From Bacteroidota bacterium (GTDB taxonomy: Bacteria; Bacteroidota; Bacteroidia; 2-12-FULL-35-15), in contig JAOQAE010000007.1 in assembly GCA_025963725.1 (NCBI GenBank), forward strand, positions 305,689-369,688: a DNA stretch of 64,000 nt, read 5' to 3'. Below the pieces are notes generated by a model. That model saw nothing but the letters and a program-made list of their open reading frames with translations. It searched no databases and had not been told where the DNA came from. Numbering within the stretch: position 1 is the first letter of the stretch; every line of letters begins with the position of its first letter. The translations under genes were made by a program, and so were the position numbers. Shown one piece after another: positions 34,594 through 43,374 of this stretch.

Positions 34594-35310
34594 ATGAAAA
34601 AACTCAGCGGTATTTTAATTTTCGGCCTTCTTGCTTTATGTTCCTGTATAGACATACCGGAGCACGACAGCTACGCAAACCCTGCCAACAAAGCATCTGC
34701 AATAACGACGGATATAATCACGAAGGTTGCCTGTGATTCCACGCTGCCGGTAACAGGCCTGGAACAGCGCATTAAAAGATGGCTGGATTTTTACAGCAGG
34801 GACAGTAAAGACTTTCGTCTTGAAGATTTTAAATTTGCAAGCTGCTCACAGGAAAAAGGGTTTCTTACGGTTGAGAATGCGATCGACAAGGAATACATGG
34901 ATCTGTATGGAAGCCTTTTTATTTATTCGCCCGACAGTACGCAGTTCCTCGATCTCGACAGCTATAACCTCCTGCTTGAAAAAGATAAGAAAGGAAAGCT
35001 GGTTGGAACGGGTGGCGACCCGGAAACGGAAGTGGCCTTGCTGGATGTGAGGACTCACACCAGGAAAAGGCTTTTGTTCTACGGGCCCTCCGTCATCATT
35101 GAAGATGCAGCCTGGCTCAGTGGAAAAAAAATTACGATTGCCTATCTTTCGGAAACAGCGATAAATGATGTGTATCATCACAACCTTTTAATCATCGATC
35201 TTTCCGATAACACATTCACGCAATTTGAGAACCCTTCTCCTCTGAAGGCAGAAGCAATTCACAATTACCTGTTTTCCGAAAGATGGAGGTCAGTTAAAAT
35301 AAAGGATTGA
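34594..35310 (+). CDS. Hypothetical lipoprotein
   Basis: Not recognised, 238 residues. MKKLSGILIFGLLALCSC is a lipoprotein signal with Cys18 as the likely lipidated residue. The mature part is mixed alpha-beta (DITTDIITKVACDST, LIIDLSDNTFTQFENP). It is divergent from DUF5686 with 85 bases between and its own TACATTTG box, and has no downstream partner. Confidence 0.7.
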   Translation: MKKLSGILIFGLLALCSCIDIPEHDSYANPANKASAITTDIITKVACDSTLPVTGLEQRIKRWLDFYSRDSKDFRLEDFKFASCSQEKGFLTVENAIDKEYMDLYGSLFIYSPDSTQFLDLDSYNLLLEKDKKGKLVGTGGDPETEVALLDVRTHTRKRLLFYGPSVIIEDAAWLSGKKITIAYLSETAINDVYHHNLLIIDLSDNTFTQFENPSPLKAEAIHNYLFSERWRSVKIKD

Positions 35311-35313
35311 TCG

Positions 35314-35346
35314 TAGATTGCTTCGTCGTACCTCCTCGCAATGACG
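35314..35346. repeat. REP-like unit (CGTCATTGCGAGG-type)
   Basis: On the reverse strand it reads CGTCATTGCGAGGAGGTACG followed by ACGAAGCAATCTACG, a dispersed palindromic repeat seen between genes of many bacteria, with GATTGC/GCAAT complementary ends. Confidence 0.6.
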
Positions 35347-35416
35347 CTTCCCCGAATGACAGTAGGACAATTCGGTAATTCGTAAATTAGTACAAAATCC
35401 GTAATTAGCGGATACG

Positions 35417-36472
35417 TTACAGCTCAGTGTTCCGCTCCTTCAATACCTCTTTCAAATTCGGCCTCAGCCTGCTTTTATATACAGAAAGCGAATCTTCTTT
35501 AATTCTTCCTCTGCGCAGCGCCTTCTGCTCCTCCACCGGCAACGATGCAATGTGCATACATTCGGGTGTGCAGCAGCCATTCATCTTCTCCGCACATTTT
35601 GCACATTGTATGAACAGCAAATGACAATCATCGTTCGCGCAGTTCACATGCTCGTCGCAGGGCTCGCCGCACTGGTGGCATTGAGCGATCACATCGTCCG
35701 TGATGCGCTCTCCCACACGCTCATCAAACACGAAATTCTTTCCTATGAATTTGGAAGGCAATCCTTCCGCCCTGATCTGCCTTACATAATCGATAATGCC
35801 GCCGTGCAGCTGGTTCACATCCTTAAAGCCATGGTGCTTTAAATAGGCGCTTGCCTTTTCACAGCGAACACCGCCGGTACAGTACATGATGATCTTCTTC
35901 TCCTTTTTATCCTTCAGCTCCTCTATCACCATCGGCAGCTCCTCGCGGAACGTATCGGCATCCGGGCAAAGCGCACCGGTAAACCTGCCCACTTCCGTTT
36001 CATAATGGTTGCGCATATCCACGATCACCGTTTCAGGGTCTTCCATGGCTGCATTGAACTCCTTTGCATTCAAATGGTTTCCCACGTTGGTCACATCAAA
36101 GGCATCATCATCGAGGCCGTCCGCCACAATTTTCGGGCGCACCTTCACTGCCAGCTTGTAAAACGATTTTCCATCATCCTCCACGGCGATCTTCAAAGGC
36201 ACATTCTCAAAACGCTTGTCGGCATTGAGGTTCAGCTTAAAGCGCTCCCAGTGCTCCTCCGGCACGCTCATCTGCGCATTGATGCCTTCATGGGCAACAT
36301 AGATCCGGCCCAGGATATTGAGGGCATTCCATTGTTTGAATAAATTGTCGCGAAGCTCCGTGGGATTGTCGATGATCACATAGCGGTAAAACGAAACAGT
36401 GATCCGTTTGATCGTCTCTTCCTGTATCCGTTTTTTAAGCTCCTTTTTGTTAACTCTGTTATGCAAGAACAT
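35417..36472 (-). CDS. trhO: Oxygen-dependent tRNA uridine-34 hydroxylase (rhodanese fold)
   Basis: Hydroxylates U34 of tRNA wobble positions, a step towards 5-carboxymethoxyuridine-type modifications. 351 residues: an N-terminal ferredoxin-like domain (RIYVAHEGINAQMSVPEEH), a rhodanese domain with the active-site Cys loop MYCTGGVRCEKASAYLKHHG, and a C-terminal Cys-rich zinc-like region (CHQCGEPCDEHVNC, CAKCAEKMNGCCTPEC). A TATCTTTG box lies 26 bases upstream. Confidence 0.92.
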   Translation of the reverse strand: MFLHNRVNKKELKKRIQEETIKRITVSFYRYVIIDNPTELRDNLFKQWNALNILGRIYVAHEGINAQMSVPEEHWERFKLNLNADKRFENVPLKIAVEDDGKSFYKLAVKVRPKIVADGLDDDAFDVTNVGNHLNAKEFNAAMEDPETVIVDMRNHYETEVGRFTGALCPDADTFREELPMVIEELKDKKEKKIIMYCTGGVRCEKASAYLKHHGFKDVNQLHGGIIDYVRQIRAEGLPSKFIGKNFVFDERVGERITDDVIAQCHQCGEPCDEHVNCANDDCHLLFIQCAKCAEKMNGCCTPECMHIASLPVEEQKALRRGRIKEDSLSVYKSRLRPNLKEVLKERNTEL

Positions 36473-36497
36473 AGTGTCAGGGATTTTAAAATTTATG

Positions 36498-36505
36498 CAA
36501 AGATA
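36498..36505 (-). promoter_or_regulatory. Bacteroidota -7 box (TATCTTTG) for trhO
   Basis: Exact TAnnTTTG on the reverse strand, 26 bases before the trhO ATG. Confidence 0.55.
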
Positions 36506-36543
36506 CGGATTTTGCTGCTTTGAAGCACCATCATAATTATTCC

Positions 36544-36570
36544 GTCATCCCGTGCCACGACACGGGATCC
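36544..36570. repeat. Palindromic repeat (GTCATCCCGTG-type)
   Basis: 8-bp perfect stem ATCCCGTG (36547-36554) / CACGGGAT (36561-36568) preceded by GTC. It is part of a gene-free gap 36473-36797 that holds only repeats. Confidence 0.6.
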
Positions 36571-36643
36571 GTTCATAAGAACCTGCTAACAGTTATGAGA
36601 TCGCGAAACGCCTTTCCCGGAATATGATCCCGTATATGTTATC

Positions 36644-36712
36644 GGCCCCGGAGGGGCCAGACATTTTTAAAAAGCTTTCTTTTACAGCTTGTAACTTGCC
36701 CCGGCGGGGCAA
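36644..36712. repeat. Pair of GC-palindrome units in the gap before the TPR-GAF-SpoIIE gene
   Basis: GGCCCCGGAGGGGCC (36644-36658) and TTGCCCCGGCGGGGCAA (36696-36712), about 53 bases apart, each followed by a similar ACATTTT tract. The rest of the gap is AT-rich and shows nothing else that I can name. Confidence 0.6.
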
Positions 36713-36797
36713 AACATTTTAAGCCACCCCTACACGCGAACTTTTTTCTTTTGATTTTAATTTTATTTCTTTTATCTTAATCCTCGATTTACAGAAC

Positions 36798-39794
36798 ATG
36801 AACACTACACTCGAACTCTCCGGGGAAAAGCTCCAGCTCCGGATCGATGAGCTGACAGCGCAATCGCTCGAAATTTGCCGCAATGATCCCCATAAAGGGA
36901 TTGAACTTGCAACGGAAGCTATTTCGCTTGCCCTGAATACCGGCATGGATGCCCAGCTCGCCCGCGGATACGCATGCAGAGGCGCCTGCCGCGTATGGAT
37001 CGGCGAATACGACCTGGCGCTGAAAGACCTGTTTGAAGCGCTTCCCGTGCTGCAGGAAAAGAACGACCGCAAATTCGGCGCTTCCGTTTTCTATCATATT
37101 TTCTGCGCATTTTATTTCCTTGCCGATTACGACAATGCACTTAAATACGCTTACGACATGCTTGCCCATTCGGAGAAGATCAAAGATCCGAATGCGGAGG
37201 CAAATGCCCTGAACGGTATCGGTACCGTGTATTATACCACCGGTGAGAACAAGAAGGCTGTTGAAATATTGACGCGCGGGCTCAAGGTGGTGGAAAAGCT
37301 GGACGATAAGCATCTCCTCGCAAGGATCCTCGATGGACTCGGCTCCGCATATTTTAACGTGAAGGACATCGAGCAATCGATCATCTATAAGAACAGGTGC
37401 CTTGAAACGGCCCATGCCATTGGCTTAAAGCAGGTGGAATCATACGCGATCGACGGCCTGGCAAAGATCTACCTTTCCATCAACGACCTTAACAGCACTG
37501 AAAAATATTTCAAGCAGAGCCTCGCTTTGCGGGAGGAGATCGACTTTAAGGCCGGAATCTCCGAAACCAATCTGCAGCTGGGTGAGCTGTACCTCAAAAA
37601 GCAGGAATGGGAAAAAGCCTGTTCACACCTGAACAGCGCGCTCGTAGTTTCCGGCAGCATCAACGCAAAGGAAGTGATCTACAAGGCGCATGAGGCCTTG
37701 GCGCGCTACTACGAAACGCAGAACGACACGGCGCAGTTCATCGCCCATTTTAAAAAGCATTACCAGTACAAGGAAGAATTCTTCAGCGAGAAGAACAAGC
37801 AGAAGATGAAGAGCGCTGAAATGCAGTTCCGCATCAGCCGCATGGAAGAGGAGAAAGAGCTGCTAAGCTCCAAGAACAAAGAGCTGGAGGCATTGTCGAA
37901 CGACCTTGCCCGCCTGAGCGACATCGGTAAAACCATCACAGCGCAGCTCAGCATCGAGAGCATCAACCGCACCGTTTACGAGATCATCAACAGCATGATG
38001 GATGCCCCCGGCTTCGGGATCGGCGTGGTGAATGAAAGCGGCAAGGCATTGGTATTTCCGGGCTATATTGAAAAAGGCGAAGTGCTCGAGTCATCCGGCT
38101 ACGACCTTTCGGATGAGAACCGCATGGCCTCGCTTTGCTTTAACCGCGAGATCGACATCGTGATCAACGATTTTGAAGCGGAAGCAGGAAAATACATTAA
38201 GAAAAAAATGAAGCCCGTAGTGGGCGAATCGGTGAACTCGCTGATCTACCTGCCGCTCAGGGTGAACGATAAAAAGATCGGCGTGATCACCGTGCAAAGC
38301 TTTAACAGCAATGCATACAGCGAATACCATGTGAACCTCGTAAAGAACCTCGCCATTTACTGCGGCATCGCCATCGGCAATGCAACCATGTACGAGCGCA
38401 TGGAGGAGCAGGTGGCGGAGCGCACACGCGAAGTGGTGAAGCAGAAGGAAGAGATCCAGCGCTCACATGAGAACACGCACCTGCTCAGCATCATAGGGCA
38501 GCAGATCATTTCCAGCACCGACTTCGACGCCATCTTCAAAAGCCTTCACGAAAGTGTAAGCAGGTTAATGCCTGCAGACTGCTTCGGCGTAAGGATCTAC
38601 GACCCCAACCGCGAAGAGATCGAATACCGCTACGAGATGGAGCGCGGCGAACGGCTCCTGCCGCTCACGGTTTCCATGAGCAACGAAGATAATTTCTCGG
38701 TATGGTGCGTGAAGAACAGGAAAGAAATTTTCATCAACGATAACCAGAACGAATACCAGCGCTATACAAAAAAAATAGTGGTGCCTTCCGGCGATATGCC
38801 GCATTCCCTGCTCTTCTGCCCTATGGCCATCGGGGAGCGCATCGTAGGCGTGATCACGGTGCAGAGCTTCGAGAAGAACTCATACGTGCCGCTGCACGTC
38901 GATATTTTAAAGACCCTCGGCACCTACACCGCCATTGCTTTGGAGAACGCCAACCTGGTGGAAAACCTCGAAGTGAAAGTAAAGGAGCGCACCTCCGAAG
39001 TGGTGAAGCAGAAGGAAGTGATCGAGGAAAAGAACAAGCACATCACCGACAGCATCAAATACGCAAAGCGCATCCAGGAAGCGATCATTCCCGGCGAGGA
39101 CATGGTGAAGGCCATGCTCAAAAATTCATTCGTGCTGTACAAGCCGAAAGATATTGTGAGCGGCGATTTCTACTGGATCGAGCGCAAAGGGAACAAGATC
39201 CTGTTCGCCGTAGTGGATTGCACCGGGCACGGTGTTCCGGGCGCATTCATGAGCATCATCGGCTTCAACGGCCTTAACCAGATCGTGAACGAATACAACT
39301 ATACCAAGCCTTCCGAGATCCTTACCCATCTCAATAAAACCATCAGCTACACGCTGCGCCAGCGCGTGGAGGATTCGGTGATCCGCGATGGCATGGACAT
39401 GGCTTTCTGCTGCATCGACCTTGATACCAACAAGCTCGAATTCGCAGGAGCGTTCAACCCTTTGTTCATCATCCGCAATAACGAGGTATTGGAGATCCGC
39501 GGCGACAAGCAGCCGATCGGTAATTTCCTCGGACAGGAAGATTATGAATTCACCAACAAGGAGATCGACCTGCTGCCGAACGATAAGCTGTACCTCTTTT
39601 CCGACGGCTATGCCGACCAGTTCGGCGGGCCTAACGGAAAGAAGCTCAAGTACAATTATTTCAGGAAGCTGCTGCTGGACAACCACGCCAAGCCCATGGA
39701 AGAGCAGAAGGAATCCATCGATGCCTTCTTTGAAAGCTGGCGCCATGGCTTCGAGCAGATCGACGACGTATGCATTATCGGTGTTGGTATTTAA
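36798..39794 (+). CDS. Cytosolic TPR-GAF-GAF-SpoIIE serine phosphatase
   Basis: A 998-residue soluble signalling protein. Tetratricopeptide repeats fill residues 1-340 (units such as AEANALNGIGTVYYTTGENK), then a coiled coil, a first GAF domain (about 385-545) and a second (about 565-735), a coiled coil of the 'EVVKQKEVIEEKNKHITDSI' type, and a SpoIIE/PP2C phosphatase (790-998) with VSGDFYWIER, DCTGHGVPGAFMSIIG and LFSDGYADQFGG, metal-binding aspartates intact. There is no signal peptide or membrane segment. It would dephosphorylate an anti-sigma-antagonist-type partner in response to a small ligand or protein. The flanking genes give no clue to partner. Confidence 0.94.
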   Translation: MNTTLELSGEKLQLRIDELTAQSLEICRNDPHKGIELATEAISLALNTGMDAQLARGYACRGACRVWIGEYDLALKDLFEALPVLQEKNDRKFGASVFYHIFCAFYFLADYDNALKYAYDMLAHSEKIKDPNAEANALNGIGTVYYTTGENKKAVEILTRGLKVVEKLDDKHLLARILDGLGSAYFNVKDIEQSIIYKNRCLETAHAIGLKQVESYAIDGLAKIYLSINDLNSTEKYFKQSLALREEIDFKAGISETNLQLGELYLKKQEWEKACSHLNSALVVSGSINAKEVIYKAHEALARYYETQNDTAQFIAHFKKHYQYKEEFFSEKNKQKMKSAEMQFRISRMEEEKELLSSKNKELEALSNDLARLSDIGKTITAQLSIESINRTVYEIINSMMDAPGFGIGVVNESGKALVFPGYIEKGEVLESSGYDLSDENRMASLCFNREIDIVINDFEAEAGKYIKKKMKPVVGESVNSLIYLPLRVNDKKIGVITVQSFNSNAYSEYHVNLVKNLAIYCGIAIGNATMYERMEEQVAERTREVVKQKEEIQRSHENTHLLSIIGQQIISSTDFDAIFKSLHESVSRLMPADCFGVRIYDPNREEIEYRYEMERGERLLPLTVSMSNEDNFSVWCVKNRKEIFINDNQNEYQRYTKKIVVPSGDMPHSLLFCPMAIGERIVGVITVQSFEKNSYVPLHVDILKTLGTYTAIALENANLVENLEVKVKERTSEVVKQKEVIEEKNKHITDSIKYAKRIQEAIIPGEDMVKAMLKNSFVLYKPKDIVSGDFYWIERKGNKILFAVVDCTGHGVPGAFMSIIGFNGLNQIVNEYNYTKPSEILTHLNKTISYTLRQRVEDSVIRDGMDMAFCCIDLDTNKLEFAGAFNPLFIIRNNEVLEIRGDKQPIGNFLGQEDYEFTNKEIDLLPNDKLYLFSDGYADQFGGPNGKKLKYNYFRKLLLDNHAKPMEEQKESIDAFFESWRHGFEQIDDVCIIGVGI

Positions 39795-39854
39795 ATCCCG
39801 ATTTTTTTTGATTTTCAATATAATTGTTGATATTTAGCCTTTCAATAACAAGGT

Positions 39855-40796
39855 ATGCAAACGGCTGAAAAAATATTGGTGATCGGCTCCTCCGGTCAGA
39901 TCGGGACGGAGCTGGTGCAGAATCTAAGAGATATATACGGGATCGACGCAGTGATCGCTTCCGATGTGAAAGTCACGGAACAGGCAAAAGAAGGCCCTTT
40001 TGAAGTGATCGACGTGATGGACGCGCAGGGCTTGCTTACCATCGTAAAGCGGCATAAGATCACACAGGTTTACCTCCTTGCCGCACTTTTATCGGCCACA
40101 GCCGAAAAAATGCCCAAGTTCGCCTGGGACCTCAACATGCAGGGGCTTTTCAATGTCCTCGACCTTGCCAAGGAAAAGATCATCCGCCAGGTCTACTGGC
40201 CAAGCTCCATCGCCGTTTTCGGCCCCAACACCCCCAAAGTAAATACACCCCAGTTCACCGTTATGGAGCCGAGCACCGTTTACGGGATCAGCAAACAGGC
40301 CGGGGAACGCTGGTGTGAGTACTATTTTAAGAAATTCGGCGTAGATGTGCGCAGCCTCCGCTATCCCGGCCTCATCGGCTGGAAATCGGCACCCGGGGGC
40401 GGAACCACCGACTATGCCGTTCATATATTCCATGAAGCCTTAAAATCAGGCAGTTACGAATGCTTTTTATCGGGAAACACCGTGCTTCCCATGATGTACA
40501 TGCCGGACGCCATAAAAGCCACCATCGGCATTATGCAGGCCGATGCGGAAAAGGTGAAGATCCGCTCCAGCTACAACCTTTCGGGGTTCAGCTTTTCACC
40601 GGAAGACATTGCAGGGGAGATCAGGAAATATATCCCCGGATTTAAGATCAGCTATGCGCCGGATTCCCGCCAGCAGATTGCCGATAGCTGGCCTCAAAGC
40701 ATTGACTCACAGGAAGCTCAAAAGGATTGGGGATGGCAGCCGGAGTTCGACCTGGCAGGCATGACCGCCGATATGATAAAAAATTTAAAAAAATAA
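39855..40796 (+). CDS. NAD-dependent epimerase/L-threonine dehydrogenase-like protein
   Basis: Extended short-chain dehydrogenase, 313 residues, closest by motif to SDR-type L-threonine 3-dehydrogenases. ILVIGSSGQIGTELVQNL binds NAD; SSIAVFGPNTPK and TVYGISKQAGERWCEYY (Tyr-x3-Lys) form the catalytic site; LRYPGLIGWKSAPGGGTTDY and LPMMYMPDAI are typical of that enzyme. It would oxidise L-threonine to 2-amino-3-ketobutyrate. The partner ligase gene (kbl) is not in the window. Confidence 0.88.
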   Translation: MQTAEKILVIGSSGQIGTELVQNLRDIYGIDAVIASDVKVTEQAKEGPFEVIDVMDAQGLLTIVKRHKITQVYLLAALLSATAEKMPKFAWDLNMQGLFNVLDLAKEKIIRQVYWPSSIAVFGPNTPKVNTPQFTVMEPSTVYGISKQAGERWCEYYFKKFGVDVRSLRYPGLIGWKSAPGGGTTDYAVHIFHEALKSGSYECFLSGNTVLPMMYMPDAIKATIGIMQADAEKVKIRSSYNLSGFSFSPEDIAGEIRKYIPGFKISYAPDSRQQIADSWPQSIDSQEAQKDWGWQPEFDLAGMTADMIKNLKK

Positions 40797-40943
40797 TGCC
40801 GGGACTGTAACTTTAGAAATACAGCCGCGTAAAACGCAAATAGTCGTTTAATCGGTTTAATCATCCGGTTGGTCTAAAAAGATAAAAAGATTGCAATTAA
40901 ATATTATAAATTAGCTAAGATTAATACAAACTACCATACTCCA

Positions 40944-41828
40944 ATGAGAAAAGCTGTTTTGATAATGTTATTTATCACGTGCAAGATCGCCATTGCACAG
41001 TCATTTGAACTGGCAGGAAAGGATACACTTAACTTTACTGATGCGAATGGCAAAAAACAAGGGAAATGGGTTATCAAGAACATCACCCTCCACAAGCCCT
41101 GCTACGCGGATGACCAGGTAGTTGAAGAAGGCAAATTCGTTGACAGCAAAAAAACAGGCCCCTGGAAAGAATACTACTGCAATAAGAACGTAAAAAGCGT
41201 TATCACCTACGAAAACAACCGCCCGAACGGATATGCCAAAATGTACCACGACAACGGCAAGATCAAAGAAGAAGGATTATGGAAGAACAACCGCTGGGTA
41301 GGAGATTACAAATTATATTACGATAACGGACAGGTTCAGCAGGCATTTAAATTCAATGCTTCCGGGAAGCGCGAAGGCCCGCAAACGTATTACTACGAGA
41401 ACGGACAGGTAATGATCGAAGGCAGCTGGGCTGAAGGAAAAGAAGCCGGAATTTTAAAAGAATACTACCCGAACGGCGATATCAAATCTGAAAAATCATT
41501 CAACGACGGAAACATCGACATTGCAAAAACAAAAACATACGAGCCTAAAAAGCCTATTCCTGTAATGAAGCCGGAAGAAAAGGTGGAAGCGCCTCCTGTA
41601 GTTGTTAACAAAGGAGTAGACAAGCCGAACCAGTCTCAGGGATCATTTAACGGCGAAGGCCAGTGGAAGCTTTACAACGCCAACAAGCAGGTTTCCAAAG
41701 ACGGCTTCTTCGTGAAGAACAGGCTGATCGACGGTAAAGTGTACTACTATGATAATGACGGAATTTTAACGCGCATCGCGGTTTACAAAGGCGGTAAATA
41801 CGTGGGTGATGCCGTGGTGGAAGAATAA
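40944..41828 (+). CDS. MORN_2/YwqK-type repeat protein, exported
   Basis: A 294-residue exported protein with signal peptide (MRKAVLIMLFITCKIAIAQ) and at least six MORN_2 repeats of about 22 residues of the form 'MYHDNGKIKEEGLWKNNRW' and 'YYYENGQVMIEGSWAEGKE'. Such repeats are often labelled toxin-antitoxin YwqK family, but no toxin partner is present, so I call it by its repeats. A strong hairpin follows its stop by about 40 bases. Confidence 0.85.
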   Translation: MRKAVLIMLFITCKIAIAQSFELAGKDTLNFTDANGKKQGKWVIKNITLHKPCYADDQVVEEGKFVDSKKTGPWKEYYCNKNVKSVITYENNRPNGYAKMYHDNGKIKEEGLWKNNRWVGDYKLYYDNGQVQQAFKFNASGKREGPQTYYYENGQVMIEGSWAEGKEAGILKEYYPNGDIKSEKSFNDGNIDIAKTKTYEPKKPIPVMKPEEKVEAPPVVVNKGVDKPNQSQGSFNGEGQWKLYNANKQVSKDGFFVKNRLIDGKVYYYDNDGILTRIAVYKGGKYVGDAVVEE

Positions 41829-41859
41829 GATTTCTTCCCTTATATCCTCAAAAACTTAA

Positions 41860-41867
41860 TATCTTTG
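41860..41867 (+). promoter_or_regulatory. Bacteroidota -7 box (TATCTTTG) for cysS
   Basis: Exact TAnnTTTG. Its last base is the first base of the terminator stem that follows, so transcription would begin inside the hairpin, near 41873, giving a leader of about 28 bases to the cysS ATG. Confidence 0.6.
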
Positions 41868-41897
41868 GACTTATGAAACTTTCATAAGTCCTTTTTT
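41867..41897 (+). terminator. Intrinsic terminator between MORN gene and cysS
   Basis: Perfect 12-bp inverted repeat GGACTTATGAAA (41867-41878) / TTTCATAAGTCC (41880-41891) with a one-base centre, followed by TTTTTT. It ends 5 bases before the cysS ATG at 41902. Confidence 0.85.
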
Positions 41898-41901
41898 ATT
41901 T

Positions 41902-43374
41902 ATGCAGCAGGAACTCTTCATCTACAACACGCTTTCACGTTCAAAAGAAAAATTCGAGCCCATCACCAAAGGCATGGTAGGATTGTATGTATGCGGGCCT
42001 ACCGTGTACAGCGATGTACACCTCGGCAACTGCCGCACATTCATCTCCTTCGATCTTATTTACCGTTACCTGCTGCACCTCGGCTTTAAAGTGCGCTATG
42101 TGCGCAACGTTACGGATGCAGGGCACCTTGAGGGCGACCGCGACGAAGGCGATGATAAATTTGCAAAGAAGGCAAAGCTGGAGCAGCTGGAGCCGATGGA
42201 GATCGTGCAGAAATATACGGTGGGCTTCCGCGATGTGATGCGTGAGTTCAACGCATTGCCGCCAAGCATCGAGCCTACCGCTACGGGACATATCTGCGAG
42301 CAGATCGAGATGATCAAGGAGATCATTGAAAAAGGCTATGCGTACGAAGTGAATGGCACCGTTTATTTTGACGTTGAGAAATACAACAAGGAATTTTCAT
42401 ACGGACAGCTTACCAACCGTAAGCTGGAAGAATTGCTGGAAGGCACACGCGAGCTGAGCGGGCAGGATGAGAAGCGCGGGCGTCTCGACTTCGCATTGTG
42501 GATCCAGGCGAAGCCGGAAACACTGATGAAATGGCCGTCTCCATGGGGCTGGGGATTTCCCGGCTGGCACATCGAATGCTCTGCCATGAGCAGCAAGTAC
42601 CTCGGCGAAACATTCGACATACACGGAGGCGGAATGGATCTCCAGGCAACACACCATACGAACGAGATCGCGCAATCGCAGGCATGCAACCACAAAGCGC
42701 CCGTAAATTACTGGATGCATACCAACATGCTTACGGTGAACGGCGTGCGCATGTCGAAATCGGCAGGCAACGGATTTCTTCCCGGAGAATTGTTTACCGG
42801 CGATCATCCTTTGCTTGAAAAAGGTTATAGCCCTATGTCGGTGCGCTTTTTCATGATGCAGACGCATTACCGCAGCACGCTCGATTTTTCGAATGAAGCG
42901 CTGCAGGCATCGGAGAAAGGCTATGCGCGTTTGATGAATGCAGTGAAAACATTAGAGAGCTTAAAAACGGCTTCCACGTCCACTTCCAATATCACTGAGC
43001 TGAAGCAGAAATGCTACGAAGCAATGAACGACGATTTCAATGCGCCCATCCTTGTGGCGAATTTATTTGAAGGAGCGCGCATCATCAATTCGGTGAACGA
43101 CGGCAAGGAAACCATCACCGTGGATGACCTTCAGCTGCTGAAAACCATCATGCACGATTTTGTGTTCGATGTGCTCGGGCTGAAAGCGGAGAACGCGAAT
43201 GCCGCACATGACAAAGCATTGCAGGGTGTGATGGAAGTGATCCTCGAGATTCGGAAAGAGGCAAAAGCCAAAAAAGATTTCGCAACATCGGATAAGCTGC
43301 GCGATGAGCTTGCCAAAAATAAAATTACAATCAAAGACACGAAAGATGGCGTTAACTGGTCGATCGAAGAATAG
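41902..43374 (+). CDS. cysS: Cysteinyl-tRNA synthetase
   Basis: Charges tRNA-Cys with cysteine. 490 residues with the class I signatures: the HIGH variant HLGN (40-43), the zinc cysteine Cys31 in CGPTVY, FPGWHIECSAMSSKYLG, HGGGMDLQATHHTNEIAQSQ, and the KMSKS variant RMSKSAGN. The C-terminal anticodon-binding domain ends at GVNWSIEE. The 3' end overlaps the M28 peptidase gene by 29 bases. Confidence 0.98.
   Translation: MQQELFIYNTLSRSKEKFEPITKGMVGLYVCGPTVYSDVHLGNCRTFISFDLIYRYLLHLGFKVRYVRNVTDAGHLEGDRDEGDDKFAKKAKLEQLEPMEIVQKYTVGFRDVMREFNALPPSIEPTATGHICEQIEMIKEIIEKGYAYEVNGTVYFDVEKYNKEFSYGQLTNRKLEELLEGTRELSGQDEKRGRLDFALWIQAKPETLMKWPSPWGWGFPGWHIECSAMSSKYLGETFDIHGGGMDLQATHHTNEIAQSQACNHKAPVNYWMHTNMLTVNGVRMSKSAGNGFLPGELFTGDHPLLEKGYSPMSVRFFMMQTHYRSTLDFSNEALQASEKGYARLMNAVKTLESLKTASTSTSNITELKQKCYEAMNDDFNAPILVANLFEGARIINSVNDGKETITVDDLQLLKTIMHDFVFDVLGLKAENANAAHDKALQGVMEVILEIRKEAKAKKDFATSDKLRDELAKNKITIKDTKDGVNWSIEE

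Noticed and set aside
36789..37415. 208-codon open frame opposite the TPR-GAF-SpoIIE gene
   Set aside because: It is the antisense shadow of a gene with clear TPR repeats; codon content makes no recognisable domain.
39126..39818. 230-codon open frame opposite the SpoIIE domain
   Set aside because: Antisense to the conserved phosphatase motifs; no independent evidence.
40944..41828. Toxin-antitoxin system (YwqK antitoxin label)
   Set aside because: Only MORN_2 repeats are present, with a signal peptide and no toxin gene beside it.
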